Of a stretch of DNA of 64,000 nt, positions 23,560-34,800 are shown in pieces; position 1 is the stretch's first letter; each line of letters opens with the position of its first letter. The notes below the pieces were generated by a model. That model was not told the DNA's origin. It searched no databases and saw only the letters and a program-made list of their open reading frames with translations. Location of the stretch: positions 318,360 to 382,359 of the forward strand of contig CAJNDS010002512.1 in the NCBI GenBank assembly GCA_905221605.1. The letters run 5' to 3'. The position numbers were made by a program, and so were the translations under genes. The stretch comes from Symbiodinium natans. Its lineage: Eukaryota > Sar > Dinophyceae > Suessiales > Symbiodiniaceae.

Positions 23560-24486
23560 ATGGAACCCACCCCGCGCGCACTAGGATCTCCAGCGCACGT
23601 GACCGGCGGGAGATACGCCTTGCGGCCCCATCTTTGCGTTGCATCCACCGACCCCTGCAGAAAGTCATTCCCTTTGCAGCATGGGAGAAGCTGCTTGGGA
23701 TTCGCTGGGCTTGTGGCGGTAACTTGCCGGCATGGCCGCAGAAAAGCGCGTTTGCAAGCCGTAAGCGAGGTGGAGTTACCTTTAGATTCTCTGACCGAAG
23801 TGGCAGGTAGCTATGCCAAAGACTTGCCGCCTGAGAGGCTGCAGGCCGCAAAACGAGTCTTCCCCGAGGTGGACCTCCAGGCAGAGGGGCTTCGTTTGAT
23901 GAGCGAGGACCCCCCGGTCCTTCTGTTGGAAGGCATCCTGTCCGACAAGGAATGCACGGACTTCGTGGAATCCATGCGGGACAAGGATGGCAACTTCCCC
24001 GAACGACTTGGCCAGGCGAACATTGACGTGCCGGGTTGGCTCACACCTCTCAGGACAGCATTTCGTGGTCTTCCCGTCCTGGACTGGCTTGGCAACCCAA
24101 CAGTGCGTTGGACATATAAGAGCCGATGCCTGCTGGACGTCTACTTGCAGAAGGTGCGCGACCGGTGTGGCCTGGACTTAAGCTATGGGCAGGCCAATAT
24201 CAAGCACTACCGCAAAGACCAATGGTTACCGGTGCACATCGATTACAATCGCGCTACCTTGTTGACCTACCTCAATGATGTGACCGATGGCGGGCACACC
24301 CTGTTCCCAACTTTGGGCATAAAAGTCAAGCCAGCAAAGGGAAGTGCGGTGATTTGGAAAAATCAGCCTCCTCTCAAGCATGCTGCTGATCGCGTGGTGC
24401 AGGGCGAGAAATGGATCATTTTCTACAACTGGCCTGCTGCACAAAATTGGGAATATGATGACAATTTTGAGTTTAACGCAGACTGA
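23560..24486 (+). CDS. prolyl 4-hydroxylase-like 2-oxoglutarate/Fe(II) oxygenase, copy 2
   Basis: Intronless, 308 residues, the same length as copy 1 785 bp upstream. By eye there are about 17 amino-acid differences (94-95% identity), none in the catalytic set: His226, Asp228, His274 and Lys284 are all kept. Changes cluster in the first 60 residues and around the distal histidine (KHAADRVVQGEK against KHAGDRVMHGEK). There is no frameshift or stop, so both copies look functional. Similarity fades right after the stop codon, while at the 5' side it begins at the relict leader, so the duplicated unit corresponds to an mRNA rather than a random genomic block. The function is inferred as for copy 1. 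Confidence 0.88.
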   Translation: MEPTPRALGSPAHVTGGRYALRPHLCVASTDPCRKSFPLQHGRSCLGFAGLVAVTCRHGRRKARLQAVSEVELPLDSLTEVAGSYAKDLPPERLQAAKRVFPEVDLQAEGLRLMSEDPPVLLLEGILSDKECTDFVESMRDKDGNFPERLGQANIDVPGWLTPLRTAFRGLPVLDWLGNPTVRWTYKSRCLLDVYLQKVRDRCGLDLSYGQANIKHYRKDQWLPVHIDYNRATLLTYLNDVTDGGHTLFPTLGIKVKPAKGSAVIWKNQPPLKHAADRVVQGEKWIIFYNWPAAQNWEYDDNFEFNAD

Positions 24487-26582
24487 TCTTTGCCACATGT
24501 GCGAACTTCTGTCTGATGTCAGTCTGACGCGGCATGGCTAGCAAAACAACACTCGCCTCGTGGCTGATGGAGCTACCTTTTGTGCAGTCGCTGCAAGCAG
24601 TGCCCTAAGCAGCTTTGCTGAATGCGAGGTATAGCGACGAGCTCCGAAGCCGCTGGGGCCTTGGTGAGCATGCCGCCGCCGGAGCGAGTTGTCCTTTGTG
24701 ACAGGCAAGGCAGGATCATGGCTTGAGTGTAACGGCTCCACCCAAAAGCTTGCTGGACCCTCTTTCGTGGGGCCCCTCTTTAGTGAAGACAAAGCTCTTG
24801 GCTCTTGTTCCATCACTTGCGCAGCACCTGGATGCAGCGCTGTGTTCTCAGGTTTCCTTGCTTGCGCCCACGCGCCCCATCATCCGCACGTTTTCTACAG
24901 GCTGGGCATGAAAAGCACCCTCTTGGGCTTGCATCATTTACATATAATATATACCTGCCAAAATCTACACGACTATAAGCCTGCGCCATGCAACTTGCAT
25001 GCCTGCGTGGGTTCGGGCGTGTATTCATTGTGTACGCAATACGAGCAAACAAGACGTGCATAGGTGTCAATGTTGTAGAGTGTCTATACCTGGGTGGCGC
25101 GCATGTAGCACAGCTTTTCTTGTAGAGAGCGCGGGTCCTGTCAGCCACAGCTGCGCAAACAAGCGATGGAATTTGAGTGGATGAAGTTGCTGATGAGCTA
25201 TTCTCTGCGCCCGCGGCGGACTGGACCCTATTCGCAAAGCGTATGAGGCAAGTTGAGCTTGAGTCGTAAATCGGCACGGTCGGAAAGTCTGTGGCACTTT
25301 GGCACTGCCATTGTGGCTTCTCATGCTGCGAGGGATGTGTTGCATACGAATTCACTCGATAAGCATCGTTTCATCTCCTTTCTGCAGTCCTTGAGCGGAA
25401 GCCCACTCATGTTGTCCTGTGGACAGGCATGCCCGCGAGGAGCTGAGCATTCATTGTCAGTCAGTGCCTTTGACACGTACTAAGTACTAGTAGATCTTTT
25501 CTGGATTCTGTCACGCCAGTGTGCTTCCAGTGCATGTTCGAGCGTGTGGTTTCATTGCAGAGTTAATTTTGCCAATCGCGCATGGGGGCAAAGAAGCGAA
25601 TGTGCAGGATTTGCTGGCTCTAGCCATGTAGCGGTTGAGCGGCTGCGAGAATATGGCCGCAGATGCTGCGGTGACCTCTCGCGATGGGAAGACCTAACCC
25701 TTCATCGATCGATGACCTGTTTAGGCAGATGCTCGTCACAACACCTCATGCTTTCGCGTGCCGAGCTCGTAAAATTTCTCGTCACAGGGACCTTGACCTA
25801 GGCTGGAGACTTGGAAGGCCCTGCTGAGTTTCTGCTGCCATGCATGCACGGCTCGAACTTTGAACCACCTCATGCGGCAACGTGAACCGTTCACCCTTCC
25901 GATGGTAGTGTCAACATGCGGACACGCATCAACACCCCTGACTTGCAAAGCATTTTACAACTTGGACTCGGACAAGCCGCCATCGTTTTTGGCTTGAGAA
26001 CCTGTAAAACATGCAAGGAAGAGTCTGGTGGAGATCCATGGCATCCTCCAAAAGACCCGATCAGAGGCGAGCCGGTCAGCAAACGGATGTTGGGAGTTCG
26101 GGAAAGCAAGGCAAAGCACAGCAGGCCAGATGCAAAAAGGCGCTACATAATATTAGAGCAATATAGCAAAATAATGATATAGTAATATAGTGATATAGTA
26201 ATATAGTGATATAGTAATATAGTAATATAGTAATCTAGTAATCTAGTAATCTAGTAATCTAGTAATCTAGTAATCTAGTAATCTGGTAATCTAGTAATCT
26301 GGTAATCTAGTAATCTAGAAATCTAGTAATATAGTAATATAGTAATATAGTAATATAGTAATATAGAGGTCAAGGTCAAGGGCTCTCTGCGATACTAGCA
26401 GCTACTAGCATGGGCTAGATTTTGCCAAGGTCAAGAGGTTGGTCGGAGTGGATACGAGCCGCCTTGCATCGCCTTGCTTGTAGTGTTCAAGTGCGAGTGG
26501 TTAATATCATTTCTCGACACATGTTCGTTTCCAGGGCAACCGCCTCTAAGTGACAGTTCTTTGCCTAAGACCTCGTGGAAAG
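24487..26582. other. intergenic region, one weak exon candidate
   Basis: No confident gene. An open stretch at about 25633-25801 (VERLREYGRRCCGDLSRWED, ending TAG) could be a terminal exon but has a weak acceptor. An 8-bp tandem array occupies 26150-26365. Confidence 0.35.
26150..26365. repeat. 8-bp tandem array, TAATATAG and TAATCTAG variants
   Basis: About 25 units of an octamer. The outer parts are TAATATAG/TGATATAG and the centre is TAATCTAG with occasional TAATCTGG. Variants are grouped, so the array expanded in stages. Confidence 0.92.
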
Positions 26583-28905
26583 GTCGAGGCCAAGAAGTCC
26601 GAGCTACGGGAGCTGGTCGGGGACCACTACCGCCGCTCTGTGTGACCTTGGGGCCTGGGAATAGACAGCTCCGCATTCATCACAAACTTCTAAAGGATGG
26701 TAGAATTCCCTGGATACAGTTAAGCACAGTGGAGAAGTGCCCCACGAAGCAAGATGAGTAAACGACAGAAGACGCGATACCTTCCAATCACCCCAAAATC
26801 CTGCAAAACGTGCGTTAGCAGGACGCAGTAGCACGCAACAATTCTCGCATCCTCATGTGGGCCCCACTTCCAAGGCAGCGTTCTTGAGTCCTCGGATCAC
26901 ATCAGAGCAATGTCAGAGTGTGCCTTGGTCGGCAGTCGGGTCTTCACATGCCACATGTAGGATGAGGGAACATCATGCATAATCTCTGTAGGGGGTAGCT
27001 GTTCCACATGGTCCCAAGGTGCATCCATGGTCGCGCAGAAGGCAGAGAAGGCAGATGAGCTGATTGCCACGATGTCGCTTGGGTCAGGTGTGGGAGAGCT
27101 TGGTGCCGGTTCGAGTTTCTTGTGCTCCCTTACAAAGTATCCCAACTCCAAAAGAGTACCCTTACTGTGAGAGGGTTACCTGGCTACCAAGTATTGCCTG
27201 CCCATATACTCTCTAAAGCGCGAAGCCTATGGAAGCCCCCGATAAGTTTCGTACAACCAAGGCGGGAGCTTGCCGCGAGCCCACCCGCGCCGGAAGATCC
27301 AGGGGAAGGCCTTTTCAAGATGGGGGTTTCCAAGACAAGGGGTGCCTACTATGATATGTTGGGGTAGTAGGCATGTTATAGGTTGAGAGATGTGGAGATC
27401 GTCGGGAGCTTCATCGGGTGTGTCTGAACGTTTTGGCAATGTTCCGGGGGCACTGCGTGGAGTCTTGAAGGGCCCGTGTAAATGCAGTACCGCGACTCCC
27501 CTGTGCTTCCAAAACTGGAGCTGTGCCCATGCAACGCCCCCAGATGCGTGAGCTGCCGCAGGCTCACCAGCCGCCGAGGATTCAGCACCTAGTCCAAGAT
27601 CGCATTCTTTTTTTTTGTCACGGGATCATACAACATGAAGCCTCCAGGCATGCTTGACCGCAGCTGCAAGTAGCATTAGTGACCATGAGTGGCCCATAGC
27701 CAGATGTTCAACAACTTTGTCTGTTGTGCATCAAGATATGTTAAGACTGCCTCTGGGTGCCGTTTGATCCGGTGGACAGGAGTTTGGATGAACGTCCTTT
27801 GCTGACAGATCTGACAGTTAGCCTTCCGGAGGGATGGAGGGGGCCCTTTAAGCAATGCATCACACACTGCAATAGACTGCAATAGACTGCAATAGACTCA
27901 ATCGCCTGCCGAAAAAAAAGGCCAAAAAAGAGGTACAGTTCTTGAGCGGGCCAAGCCCAGGGTCTACAAAACCAGCTGCCAGGCCCCCGGCTAAAAAAAG
28001 GCAGGCTTTAAACAAATAGAATTTGAAAGGGTTTTTTCAGACGTAAACACCCTAAACCCTAAACCCTAAATTTCGGACTTGTTCCTCAGGAGTTTCTCCT
28101 GTGCGAAAGACTCGCGGAGCTTTTGGACTTGCCTGAGAGGGTGACCTCGCTGGATTTGCTGGGGCCTTTCTGGGATTGGGGGGTGTTAGGGTCCGTGGAC
28201 AGTTGAGCCTATATGGAGGTTTTCGAAAATAGGGGGTACCCTTTGGGGGTTCCTGTAATAAGGATTCTACTATTTTGGGGGTATATTATGGGTTGCCCCT
28301 ATCTTTTGGGAAACCCCCATATGGCAGTACTTCGTTGCGGTGAGATGTTCTGTGGCTGCAGTGCGTGGTCCCTGCAGTGTGACATTGCTGAGCTACTTGC
28401 AGCAAAGCGGCATAGAGACCAGACCCTGCAGATGCAGCGAGAGAGCATATGATGAGCGAGCCCAGAAAAACTGCGACCTACTTCAATAAGTAAGGGGCAT
28501 GCAATGTACATACATATATACATATATGTATACATACATATATGTACTATATATGTTGTAAGGGCTGCGCGACCTCCTTGGAGCGCTTATGATGGAATGA
28601 AGGAGACACACTGGCTGGAGCGCGTTGTTTTCCATAGAGCTTCTCCCACGCGATCAGATCCAAAACGAAAGTGGAGGCGTGCCAGTAGAGCGGGGTTTAT
28701 CTTATTCAACACCGCCGCGCCACAATGCCCAGGACTGTGCTATAGGAGTCCTTCCTCCATACCCTAAACCCTAAGCCCTAAACCCTAAACCCTAAACCGA
28801 AGTCCCGAAGTGCAGGTTCGAGACTTGGTAGCCGACTTCAGCTTCGTTGAGGCGGCGCGAGTTGCCTTGGTCGACGCTCCAATCTTGCAGGAGAAGGCCC
28901 GCTGA
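26583..28905 (+). CDS. COG1: COG1-like subunit of the conserved oligomeric Golgi complex (partial or short)
   Basis: Proposed exons are 26583 to about 26639, about 27039-27082, 28090-28140 and 28816-28905. Exon 1 encodes VEAKKSELRELVGDHYR, very close to the KKEELRQMVGERYRDL signature of COG1. Exon 2 encodes ADELIATMSLG, where COG1 has AADTIxxM. Exons 3 and 4 (CERLAELLDLPER joined to VRDLVADFSFVEAARVAL) align with the COG1 stretch LLLEIPEKIW...A. Exon 3 begins after TTCCTCAG and exon 4 after AGTGCAG, both phase 0. The last exon either ends at the TGA (28903-28905) or is spliced from a GA donor after ILQ. COG1 normally has several hundred more residues, and I found no C-terminal part before the next gene at 30268. 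COG1 serves retrograde Golgi vesicle tethering. The assignment is from short motifs. Confidence 0.55.
27298..27372 (-). repeat. introner-like dispersed element, copy
   Basis: Read on the minus strand it shows TAGTAGG, an ACCCC run and GGAAACCCCCAT, matching part of the element at 54308-54412. It lies between proposed exons 2 and 3 of the COG1-like gene. Confidence 0.45.
28050..28070 (+). repeat. telomere-like array (CCCTAAA)3 before a 3' splice site
   Basis: Three CCCTAAA units end 19 nt upstream of the exon starting at 28090. Confidence 0.85.
28208..28322 (-). repeat. introner-like dispersed element, copy within a COG1-like intron
   Basis: On the minus strand: TACCCCCAAAATAGTAGAAT, then AACCCCCAAAGGGTACCCCC and TTTTCGAAAACC, aligned base by base with the element at 54308. 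It lies in the intron 28141-28815. Confidence 0.6.
28761..28798 (+). repeat. telomere-like array before a 3' splice site
   Basis: CCCTAAA units with one CCCTAAG variant, ending 17 nt before the exon at 28816. Confidence 0.85.
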
Positions 28906-30026
28906 GCTCCTGGCTTTTTTTGGCGCTTGCCAGCAGATTTCTAGACTTCTGTCAACCGGTCGTGTATTGCAGCTTTGTGGTTGGGGCACGGAGCAGCAAG
29001 GGGTATAGCCTCCCTGTCAGGTTCAGGGGCTCTTGGATGCCTCGCCTTCCCCTCTGCCGGGCTTCGACGTCCATGGCCCGAGACCCAGTGGGTTCTGTTG
29101 ACATGGGGGAATCATACGTGCCAAGCATGTAAATCCCCATGTTCTACAAGCACAAAATCCTGAGCCGGTCCAAAGTGAGAAGTTTTGTGCACGCTCAAGA
29201 TCTGTGGTAGTGTTGCAGTAGCATGAGCTGCGGAGTGGTGCTGCTGTTGCTGTTGCTGTTCATTTTGCACCCTGTTCCTTATGAAAAGCCTTGCTCATGT
29301 AAGTCGACCCTACACCGACACAGGACTCAGGCACTCTCACCCCTAGAAAGACTGCTGGGTGTAGGTTCAGAGGACGCTGCAAACCTTACAGCTGGTGTAC
29401 ATATTATGAGGACGAGGCTAGCGTTGTTGCCAGACGCCCTACTAACCCTTAGCTGATGTTTGCAGCTGCAGGACTCATTGCGCAGCAGGCGGCCTTTTAC
29501 CGCACCCTGCCGCGGCAGGCCCGCTTTCGGTTAAGCTTGGTGTAGATGTATGGGCAAATCCTGCTAGCGAATTACCTTACCTGGACTGTAGGACTCGATG
29601 CGCTTTCTCGGATTTTACCTATTGCGCCGCAGTTCTGGATTTGATTTGCGCTTTTCGGCATTTATAAGGCAAGTAGCCGCTCGACGGGCAGTCGGATGGC
29701 CATTCTATAGGCCCAAATGCCTGCAAGATGTCACCATGCTCTCAGGCTCACGGTTTAGGAAAGTGTTTCGCTCGCACATTGACCATGACTTTCCCCGCCG
29801 ATGCACTCATGGCACGGCCTGAGGCGCATGCAAGCCCCACTTGGGATGTTCCCCAATTATGTGAATCGTCCTTACTAGGAATTATAGTACCCCCTATTGT
29901 CATGCCTGTTAAGGACTGTAAGTATAAGGGGGAGTATCCCAAAGCAAAGGTGTCCTCTGGCTGCGTGGATGCCTTCGACGCAGCCGAACTCACGCCCACC
30001 GGCGCTGCAGAAGCTTTCGTACCTTG

Positions 30027-30075
30027 GTTTAGGGTTTAGGGTTTAGGGCTTAGGGTTTAGGGCTTAGGGTTTAGG
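30027..30075 (-). repeat. telomere-like array, TTTAGGG orientation
   Basis: Seven-base TTTAGGG/CTTAGGG units between the COG1-like gene and the next start codon. They are antisense to the genes. Confidence 0.85.
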
Positions 30076-30267
30076 TTGGGAGTATAGAGCTGCTAACTTC
30101 AGTAACGACCGTAGACTCAGGTCGTCTGAGGCAGTGGCCGTTACTATCCGTTACATGAAATGAGGTACTTCTGTGTTGTCACATCTCGGATAAGACGCTT
30201 GCGAGACAAATTCACAGTGCCTGCCTTCATGTGACTCATGTAGACAAGTTGACAAGTGCCCTCCTAG

Positions 30268-31782
30268 ATGAACCTCAGATGGTCCACACTCCTCCTCCTT
30301 TTGATGGTCTTTTGCTCACCCCCATCTTGCTGGCAGATCGCAATGGCGGGATGTCCGACCCTTGATCAGGCTGATGGTTCAAGTTTGGCTAAGGTCGCGC
30401 ATCTTCTTTTGGACGATTCAGCCCAGCATGATGCGTTGCTCAGGTATGCAGCTGGCGAGTTGTGGGTTTAGGCGGCATTAGGCGACTTGTCACGGTCACC
30501 GGTGAAGTCCCAACTGTACGAATCAGCAAGTCAGCCTAGTGGGCCACGGTGGAGGACAGGACATGATCGCAGTTCGTGACACCAGCTGAGAACCACCACT
30601 CACAAGATTGGAGTCGGCCTTTGCGTGGATTGCGGCTCAGGCTTTTGCAGCGCTTCGTCGAGCGTCGCTCTGCGCCTTGGTTGGATTTCGGCTGCGCGCC
30701 CTATCTTTTGCAAGGTTTTTTCAGTGATAAGAACGCACCTTTGCCCAAGCCCCGCAGCTGCTCGTGAGGCGCACCTTCTGGGTGACTTTGTCGGGTTGCG
30801 TTCAAAATTCGCGTGTCTGCTCCGTTACTTTAAAATACATTAATTGGTTTGGCCGGTCTATTTTCATGTCTTTGCTATGAGGCGGCACCGAGGGGGATCC
30901 CCTAAAACCCCAGTGTGGCGCTAGGAAAACGCTAGGTTCGCGCTAGGTAAAATCAACAAACATTATTTCAAATATCGCATGTCGCCACTAAGCGCACCCA
31001 ACAGAGATTGATTGAGAAGGCCCAGCCAGGCGCACCACCCGAAATATGCGTACACCATCGGTGGTGTAATAACCCCGCGCCTCTTCGTTATGAATTGACG
31101 GGAGGCTCTTCTAGGAAAAACGGTGACAAGAAAGAAACGATATTCTTGTTATACTTGGTACATTTGCTGCTCCTGGTTTGTTTTCGTCGTTCATCACGTC
31201 GTAGTATCAGATCTTGGAAAATCCGGCACAGTGTTTTGCGCTAGCGCCGCGCTAGCACGGCGCTAGCAAAATGTCAACGCAACCTCCCCCGGCAGACCAT
31301 GGCCCATTCCTCCTCCAGCAGACCACAAGACAACACCATAGAACCGAGTGTGCTATGCTTGCTGGAGCTCGAGCCCTGCAAGTGGCGAAGGCGGAGAAAC
31401 CTTCGCTTGCGCCAGAACTCCAGCAGTAGCAGTATGTAGCAGTAACACCAGCAGTTCTTGTGACGACACGTCCGACAGCAACGCCTGAAAAATGGTCCGC
31501 GCTAGCACCCTTTCTAGGAAATCATGTTTGGATCCTTCAAATGTCGCGTTTGCTACTCCATCTCAATCAACTTTTTGTTCCTTCAGGACATAGGGCGGCA
31601 CCGAGGGAGTTCCGATTTAACGTCAATTTCGGGAACAAGCATTTTGACAACAACCCTTGTGGTTGCAGTTCTTGTTTGGTTGATCTTGCTGCCTCCTGCT
31701 TGGGAAGCGCTACGAGACCTTCGACAGCCATCCAAGTGCTTGCCTGCTGAGGCTCTACTCCGTCATATTCTTGAAAGCCCTG
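30268..31782 (+). CDS. 5' part of a signal-peptide membrane protein, three exons
   Basis: Exon 1 (30268-30443) starts with ATG and a classic signal peptide (RWSTLLLLLMVFCSPPSCW), continues LDQADGSSLAKVAHLLLDDS, and ends at a GTATGC donor. Exon 2 (30651-30714), between GGCTTTTGCAG and a GTTTTT donor, encodes VALRLGWISAARPIFCK. Exon 3 (31587-31782), after TTGTTCCTTCAG and before GTACAG, encodes a membrane helix (ILTTTLVVAVLVWLILLPP) followed by a cytosol-like segment (WEALRDLRQPSKCLPAEALL). The phases 2/1, 0/0 and 1 agree across all three, which is the main support. The topology would be type I: signal peptide, short lumenal part, one helix. No domain is recognised. A possible fourth exon starts near 31846 (FPIGQGGGEGRHQGEGEEKG). 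Confidence 0.55.
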
Positions 31783-31845
31783 GTACAGCGTGGCCAGGCT
31801 GCAAAAACACAACTCAGCTTTGTGTTTGCTCATGTGGATGGAGGT

Positions 31846-34800
31846 TTTCCAATCGGCCAGGGTGGTGGAGAAGGGAGGCATCAGGGCGAAGGTGAAGAGA
31901 AAGGGGGACTTGCATGAACTTGGGCAAGGAAGAGCCTGAAAGGGAATTCGACTGTGGTATGGAACCCCGGCTTGAACAGAGGCTAACGAGAATATCTGAC
32001 CTATACAAGTTAGAACTCCGGCAGAAGTTAGAGATATCAAATGCATGGACTCACAACTCGAAAGCAGGCGTTGTCCTGACATTCTTGCATTTTCCAAAAC
32101 CCCCTAAGCCACCAAATGCCGGGGGAACTCACGCCTCGCTTTGCCTGACTCAGGTTTGGCGGTGACACGATCGAAGGCTGGGAACAGCCGCAGATCTTCC
32201 CCGCCCATTCTACACATGCTCCCCCCAATTAAGATGGAATGATTAGGCCCTTCATATTACTCGACGGTTGACTGGGGCCAGCATCTAAATTGCGAGGGAT
32301 GCCGCGGCCTGAAACTCGTGGCTGGGAAGGCGAGGCTCCCAGGTAAGGGACTGGAATATCATATCTTATAACATGTCCATATGATGCGAGATTTAAGTTG
32401 AGAACCCAAAATTTAAGTTGATGCTGCTATCTTTTCTTTTGCCAAATGCTTGGAGGTGCAGGCTATCCTAGACTAGCCTGGAGGCAAAGGCTGGGGGGTT
32501 CATTTGCCCTCTCTTTATGGGCGCGGCAAATGCCCCGGCGCGAGCCCTGTCATGAGCCACGGAATGGTCTTTATAGCAACATGGTTGCGCCAACCTTCCG
32601 GAGCCCCTGACCAACACACAGGTCCCGCAGCACGACTGTTTGGAATGTCGCGGGAACCTGTCGACACCACCCGCGAGCCTGCGAGAGGCTGCTTGACGCG
32701 CCTGGTCTCCGCGGCCAAGACGTTTGAGGGCACTGTGGTGCTGGCTTCCGGCAACTTGGCCGGTGGAACCCCAGGAAGGCCGCATTGGAGGCTTTACCAT
32801 CCTGCTAGTCGCAAGAACCAATGAGACACGACAAGTCTGGGTGTTGCAGTTCGGAGTAGGACGGAGGGTGTTTGCCAACACGGCACACTTCGAAGCATTA
32901 CAACGCTGGAGATTGCAGCGGGCTGCAAGTGGTGCCTTGCGTGAAGGGCATGTGAAACGTCTCGGCAGTAGCTCCCTACGCCATGCGCACTCACCAAGGC
33001 AGTGAGATTGCTGGGGTCGGTAGGTGCAGCAACCTGATTTGACACCCCCAAGTAGTGCTGCCTTCCGCATTCAGGACTTTGTTCTTCTGGCGGAGGCCAT
33101 GGTCATCCAGTCGGAGTGTTGGAGTCAAGATTACAACTTAGTCTACGAATGACGAAGGGCAAGTCGTACTGAATCACTGAAGTGACACGCAGTGACCAGG
33201 CGTCGGGCTGCCGCCTCTTTTAGCTGCGGCGCTGAAGCGCCTGTCAGATGATGGCAGGTTCGGGAAGTCCAGCCACTGCAGTCTCCTAATGTAGCCGGGT
33301 TGGGCATGAAGGTCGTTGGGCTGCACACGGTGTTGCGCTTGGGCAGGGAGCCGTCGACATCTTCACTAAAGCAGAAGGCGGGACGGGCTGGGCAAATCGG
33401 AGACCGATGATGACAGCATCTTCTCAAGCTTGGTTGTGCTGGGCACCCTAGTTCTCTTACCAAGATTTCCCCTGCGTCAGGAGCCAAGTCATCCACGGAG
33501 TCGCTTTAGGATCCAACAGCCAAGACGATCCCCAGCCCCTGAAACGAGTTTGAACACTGAGCAACGACTACGCAGCAGGTCAATTCTGATACAGCGCTGA
33601 TGCCATGTGATGTCGCCATGCGGCCATGAACCTGGCTGCCATAAACAACCAAAAAAATGTAAGAAACAAAACCTACAAGCCTTCTTCCGATCCTGTGCTG
33701 GGCTCCTGGAGTCAGATTTTCATGACAGAATTTTGCGCAGAAGGTGCAAGCGGTCACGGCCGTTTTCCAGCGCTCCGCCGGAGCTTCTGCCACGGCTGCC
33801 CTGGCGAAGCTGGGTTCCATGCTCCTTGTCGGAAGCTGAACGAAGATGTGCTACGCCAGCAGGCCAACACTACTATTACTATGATTATGATTATTATTAT
33901 TAATTAATTATTATTATTACTACTGTAAGTACTATTAAGTATTATTAATTGTTATTAATTATTATTAGTTATTACTAACAGATTATTAATTATTATTATC
34001 TTGAGCAAAGCAGATCGCGAGCTTAGCGCCTTCCGCTTCTCCGTGGCTTGACGCGTCTTGTTCTCATGTTGAGATGAGGCTGTACGGTTGCCGATGGCAT
34101 GACGCAAGCACCAACATGTCTTGCAGTGGTGATGCATGGCCATAGGCTGGAAGCCAGCACGGGCCTGCTCAGGAAGCAGGGAGAATTTAGGCCTCTCGTT
34201 TTTTAGCAAAGAGTATTGAGGTGCACGGACTTGAAGCCACACCCAAGTTTACGCTTGTTGTTATCGAGTGACGAGAATTTATTACAACAAGAAGCGTTTG
34301 TGGGTAGAGATGGTACTCCGAGTGTATACCTGCAGAGCCAACCAAAGCAGGGGCATCTTGAAAAATGCTGCACTTCCTGGGGATGCGATACTGAGATGTT
34401 CCTTGACCAAGGTTTGTGCAGACATGGGTGCCTCAAGAAGGCAGCGAACACTTCGGCGGCAGCTTGGATGAATGACTTGAGCTGCTGCTTGCTTCTGTAG
34501 CGAGCTAGCAACAGGAGGGTCAGTCGGAGTTGCAACAGGAGAACTGTCCGCGAGTCTCACAGCGCAATGATCAGCTTGCCTTGAAAGCATGAAGCCTTGA
34601 GGCATCAAAACCATGCCTGGACGATTTCAGGCTCTTGCGCTGCTGTGGTGCTGGATATATTTGTTGAAGTAGCTCGCTGAGTACCGAGCAGAATTGACCT
34701 CACAGTCAACTGAAAGACTGACCTGAGGCATTGTTGAATTAAAGCATACAGATGCCAACAACGCTCAACTAGCCTTCCTGCAGCCTTGGACCAGAGAATT

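Noticed and set aside
28378-28440. Exon-like stretch with good acceptor (DIAELLAAKRHRDQTLQMQR)
   Set aside because: Including it would break the COG1-like alignment, which continues directly from 28140 to 28816 in the same phase. It could be an alternative exon, but I left it out of the model.
29748-30027. Minus-strand exon next to the TTTAGGG array (Ala/Ser-rich frame)
   Set aside because: Both strands are open here, the splice signals are weak, and neighbouring genes are on +. The evidence is insufficient.
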